Shown here piece after piece: positions 62,027 through 64,000 of a stretch of DNA of 64,000 nucleotides (position 1 is the stretch's first letter; every line of letters starts with the position of its first letter). A program made the position numbers and the translations under genes. The notes under the pieces are model-generated. The model did no database searches. It was given only the letters and a program-made list of their open reading frames with translations, and was not told the DNA's origin. Origin of the DNA: Spirodela intermedia (taxonomy: Eukaryota; Streptophyta; Magnoliopsida; Alismatales; Araceae); the NCBI GenBank assembly GCA_902729315.2, contig LR746275.1:3488001-3552000 (forward strand), written 5' to 3'.

Positions 62027-63442
62027 ATGGAAAAGGGGACCCAAGATCCAGTTAACGGGGAGGGCGATGTGGAGGCATCGCCGGCGGTGTCAACTTTCCC
62101 GGCGTGGGCAAGAGATGTGCGGGAGTGCGAGGAGGAGTTCAAGGTTTCGGCCGCGCGGGGGCTCTCATCTGATGAAGTCTTGGAGCGGCGGCAGATCTAC
62201 GGTTTTAATGAGCTCGAGAAGCATTCCGGTCCCTCAATATGGCAGCTGGTCCTCGAGCAATTCAGTGACACTCTTGTTCGGATCCTCCTTGTGGCCGCGG
62301 TTGTTTCCTTCGTCCTGGCTTGGTATGATGGAGACGAGGGAGGTGAGATGGGGATCACAGCCTTTGTCGAGCCTCTAGTGATCTTTCTCATTCTCATCGT
62401 CAACGCAATTGTTGGAGTATGGCAAGAAAGCAATGCCGAGAAGGCCCTTGAGGTACTTAAAGAGATCCAATCTGAGCACGCGACGGTGAGGCGAAATGGG
62501 GAGTTGATTCCAAATCTGCCTGCTAAAGAGCTCGTGCCGGGAGATGTCGTGGAGCTGAGAGCTGGGGATAAGGTGCCTGCAGACATGAGGGTTTTGCACC
62601 TGATAAGCTCCACTGTGAGGGTGGAGCAGGGATCTCTGACAGGAGAGACGGACGCCATCAACAAGACACACCACAAGGTTGACTCGGAGGATATAGAAAT
62701 CCAAGGGAAAGAGTGCATGGTATTTGCTGGTACTACTGTTGTTAATGGGAGCTGCGTGTGCTTGGTTACTGAAACAGGGATGAATACGGAGATTGGGAAA
62801 GTTCATTCCCAAATCCATGAAGCTTCCCAGAATGACGATGACACACCTCTGAAGAAGAAACTGAATGAGTTTGGGGAGGTCCTCACAGCTATAATTGGTG
62901 TGATTTGTGGTCTAGTTTGGCTCATCAATGTAAAGTACTTCTTTACCTGGGACTACGTTGATGGTTGGCCGACGAATTTCAAGTTTTCCTTTGAGAAATG
63001 CACTTATTACTTTGAGATTGCGGTTGCTTTGGCCGTTGCCGCTATCCCTGAGGGTTTACCTGCGGTTATTACAACTTGTTTGGCTCTGGGGACCAGGAAA
63101 ATGGCTCAAAAAAATGCACTAATTCGAAAGCTTCCTAGTGTAGAAACTTTGGGCTGCACAACTGTTATATGTTCCGATAAAACGGGCACCCTGACGACGA
63201 ACCAGATGTCTGTGGCAAGGCTTGTGGCAATTGGACGCTGGACTGATGCAGCACGGAGATTCAAAGTGGAAGGGACAACATATGATCCTCATGATGGTCT
63301 TATTCATGATTGGCCATTTGGCAATATGGACCAAAATCTTCAGATGATTGCAAAGATTGCTGCGATTTGCAATGACGCTAGTGTCACACATTCTGGTCAC
63401 CAGTATATTGCCAGTGGAATGTCCACTGAAGCAGCTCTAAAG
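62027..63442 (+). CDS. ER-type Ca2+-transporting P-type ATPase (ECA family), first coding exon only
   Basis: The first 472 residues of a P2A ATPase, ending at a clean donor (CTAAAG|GTTAGT) and continuing beyond the window. Visible parts are the cation ATPase N-domain; TM1-TM2 ([37 protein letters not shown]); the actuator domain with the TGE loop at 205-207; TM3-TM4 with the Ca2+-site motif AAIPEGLP (Pro341-Pro345); and the phosphorylation motif SDKTGTLT with Asp384. The sequence matches plant ECA1/ECA2/ECA4 rather than ECA3 or ACA pumps. The acidic N-terminus lacks a calmodulin-binding domain, as expected. It pumps Ca2+ (and Mn2+) into the ER lumen. The remaining exons lie beyond 64000. Confidence 0.94.
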
Positions 63443-64000
63443 GTTAGTCTCTCCCTTTCTCCTTTGCTTTTCTATTTCTAACGAAAATGCTGTGATTTTC
63501 TGTTTGTAAATTTAAATTTGTTTTTTTTTTTCATGACTAAGATATTTGTTCTTATTGCAAAGATTCAACGTGGGACAAAGGGTGATGTGTTTATCTGTTC
63601 TTGGAGCTAGGATCCTTTTACTTAGTCTACAACCGAGTATCTCTTTATTAAGACATTTATAGGAAAAGCTACGGCCACTTTTACTGTCTTCAGCCGGGTA
63701 TTTCTTCATTACAATAGATTTTGGAAAAGCTACGGCCACGTTTTGAAGACATATACCTCAAGAATCATAGACGAAGATCTTTTGGACTTGGAAAACCGAA
63801 AGTAGCTGAAAGTGTGTAGCACATGGTATCATCTCGTGTGTTATCCTTGTCCAGGGGATGATATTTATTCAATATCTTGTCACAGAAGGACATGGGGTTG
63901 ATGAATACATAAATAGATGTTTTCCTGAAAGGAAAACTTTAATCTGGAGATTTGTTTTTCTACCACTTGAGGGACAGATTTAAACCTGAAATCAGTTGTG
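63443..64000 (+). other. First coding intron of the Ca2+-ATPase gene (incomplete)
   Basis: No further exon could be recognised before the window ends. The intron contains two adjacent ~61-bp repeats (63625-63685 and 63686-63746), each ending in an AAAAGCTACGGCCAC block. Confidence 0.7.
63625..63746. repeat. Diverged tandem duplication, 61-bp unit
   Basis: GTCTACAACCGAGTATCTCT and GTCTTCAGCCGGGTATTTCT open the two copies exactly 61 bp apart. Both then run through a GGAAAAGCTACGGCCAC block. Mismatches throughout indicate an old event. Confidence 0.85.

Overview
This is a nuclear segment of a flowering plant. The genes have canonical GT-AG introns, and many products are plant-specific: a clock pseudo-response regulator, a WUSCHEL-type homeobox protein, an RLCK-VII kinase, glucuronokinase, and plastid-targeted proteins encoded in the nucleus. 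Several genes contain GC3-rich blocks and (GA/CT)n microsatellites are very abundant. This suits a monocot or early-diverging angiosperm, but the species cannot be named from the sequence. No bacterial-type operon, CRISPR array or phage is present. I checked exon junctions by reading-frame phase for every multi-exon gene, and all of them join in frame.

Layout. 1-4.5 kb is AT-rich and holds a decayed Ty3/gypsy pol relic on the minus strand plus LTR-like debris. 4.56-7.72 kb (-) is a nine-exon peroxiredoxin-like 2/AAED1 gene, divergent from the intronless plastid ribosomal protein L10 gene (8.21-8.92 kb, +). 8.9-13.8 kb is intergenic. 14.44-20.91 kb (+) is an eight-exon PRR7/PRR37/PRR73-type clock gene with the CCT domain split across the last intron. 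22.06-25.11 kb (+) is a PBL/RLCK-VII kinase. 25.59-30.16 kb (+) is phosphatidylglycerophosphate synthase. 31.54-35.17 kb (-) is a single-exon NFRKB-like chromatin protein. 36.69-37.28 kb (-) is a small Tudor-like protein of the kind often labelled 'dirigent protein 17-like'. 41.14-42.12 kb (+) is a two-exon WOX3-like homeobox gene. 42.1-49.1 kb is gene-poor, with long microsatellites and a Ty1/copia gag relic behind a recognisable primer-binding site. 49.16-51.71 kb (+) is glucuronokinase, 52.39-52.70 kb (+) histone H4, 53.39-60.18 kb (+) SIEL/Integrator-4-like, and 60.60-61.03 kb (+) a conserved plant protein of unknown function. From 62.03 kb (+) the first exon of an ER-type Ca2+-ATPase leaves the window in its first coding intron.

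The genes are independent transcription units and do not form one pathway. The only arrangement suggesting shared control is the divergent AAED1/RPL10c pair, since both proteins appear plastid-targeted. The most unusual structure is a roughly 490-bp fragment of the plastid gene ycf2 (a nuclear plastid DNA insertion) inside an intron of the SIEL-like gene, ending close to the splice acceptor. Others are a possible unfolded-protein-response element upstream of the ER Ca2+ pump, an upstream in-frame AUG on the WOX3-like gene, reversed GC gradients in two genes, and several local tandem duplications. I did not find a convincing undescribed biological system.
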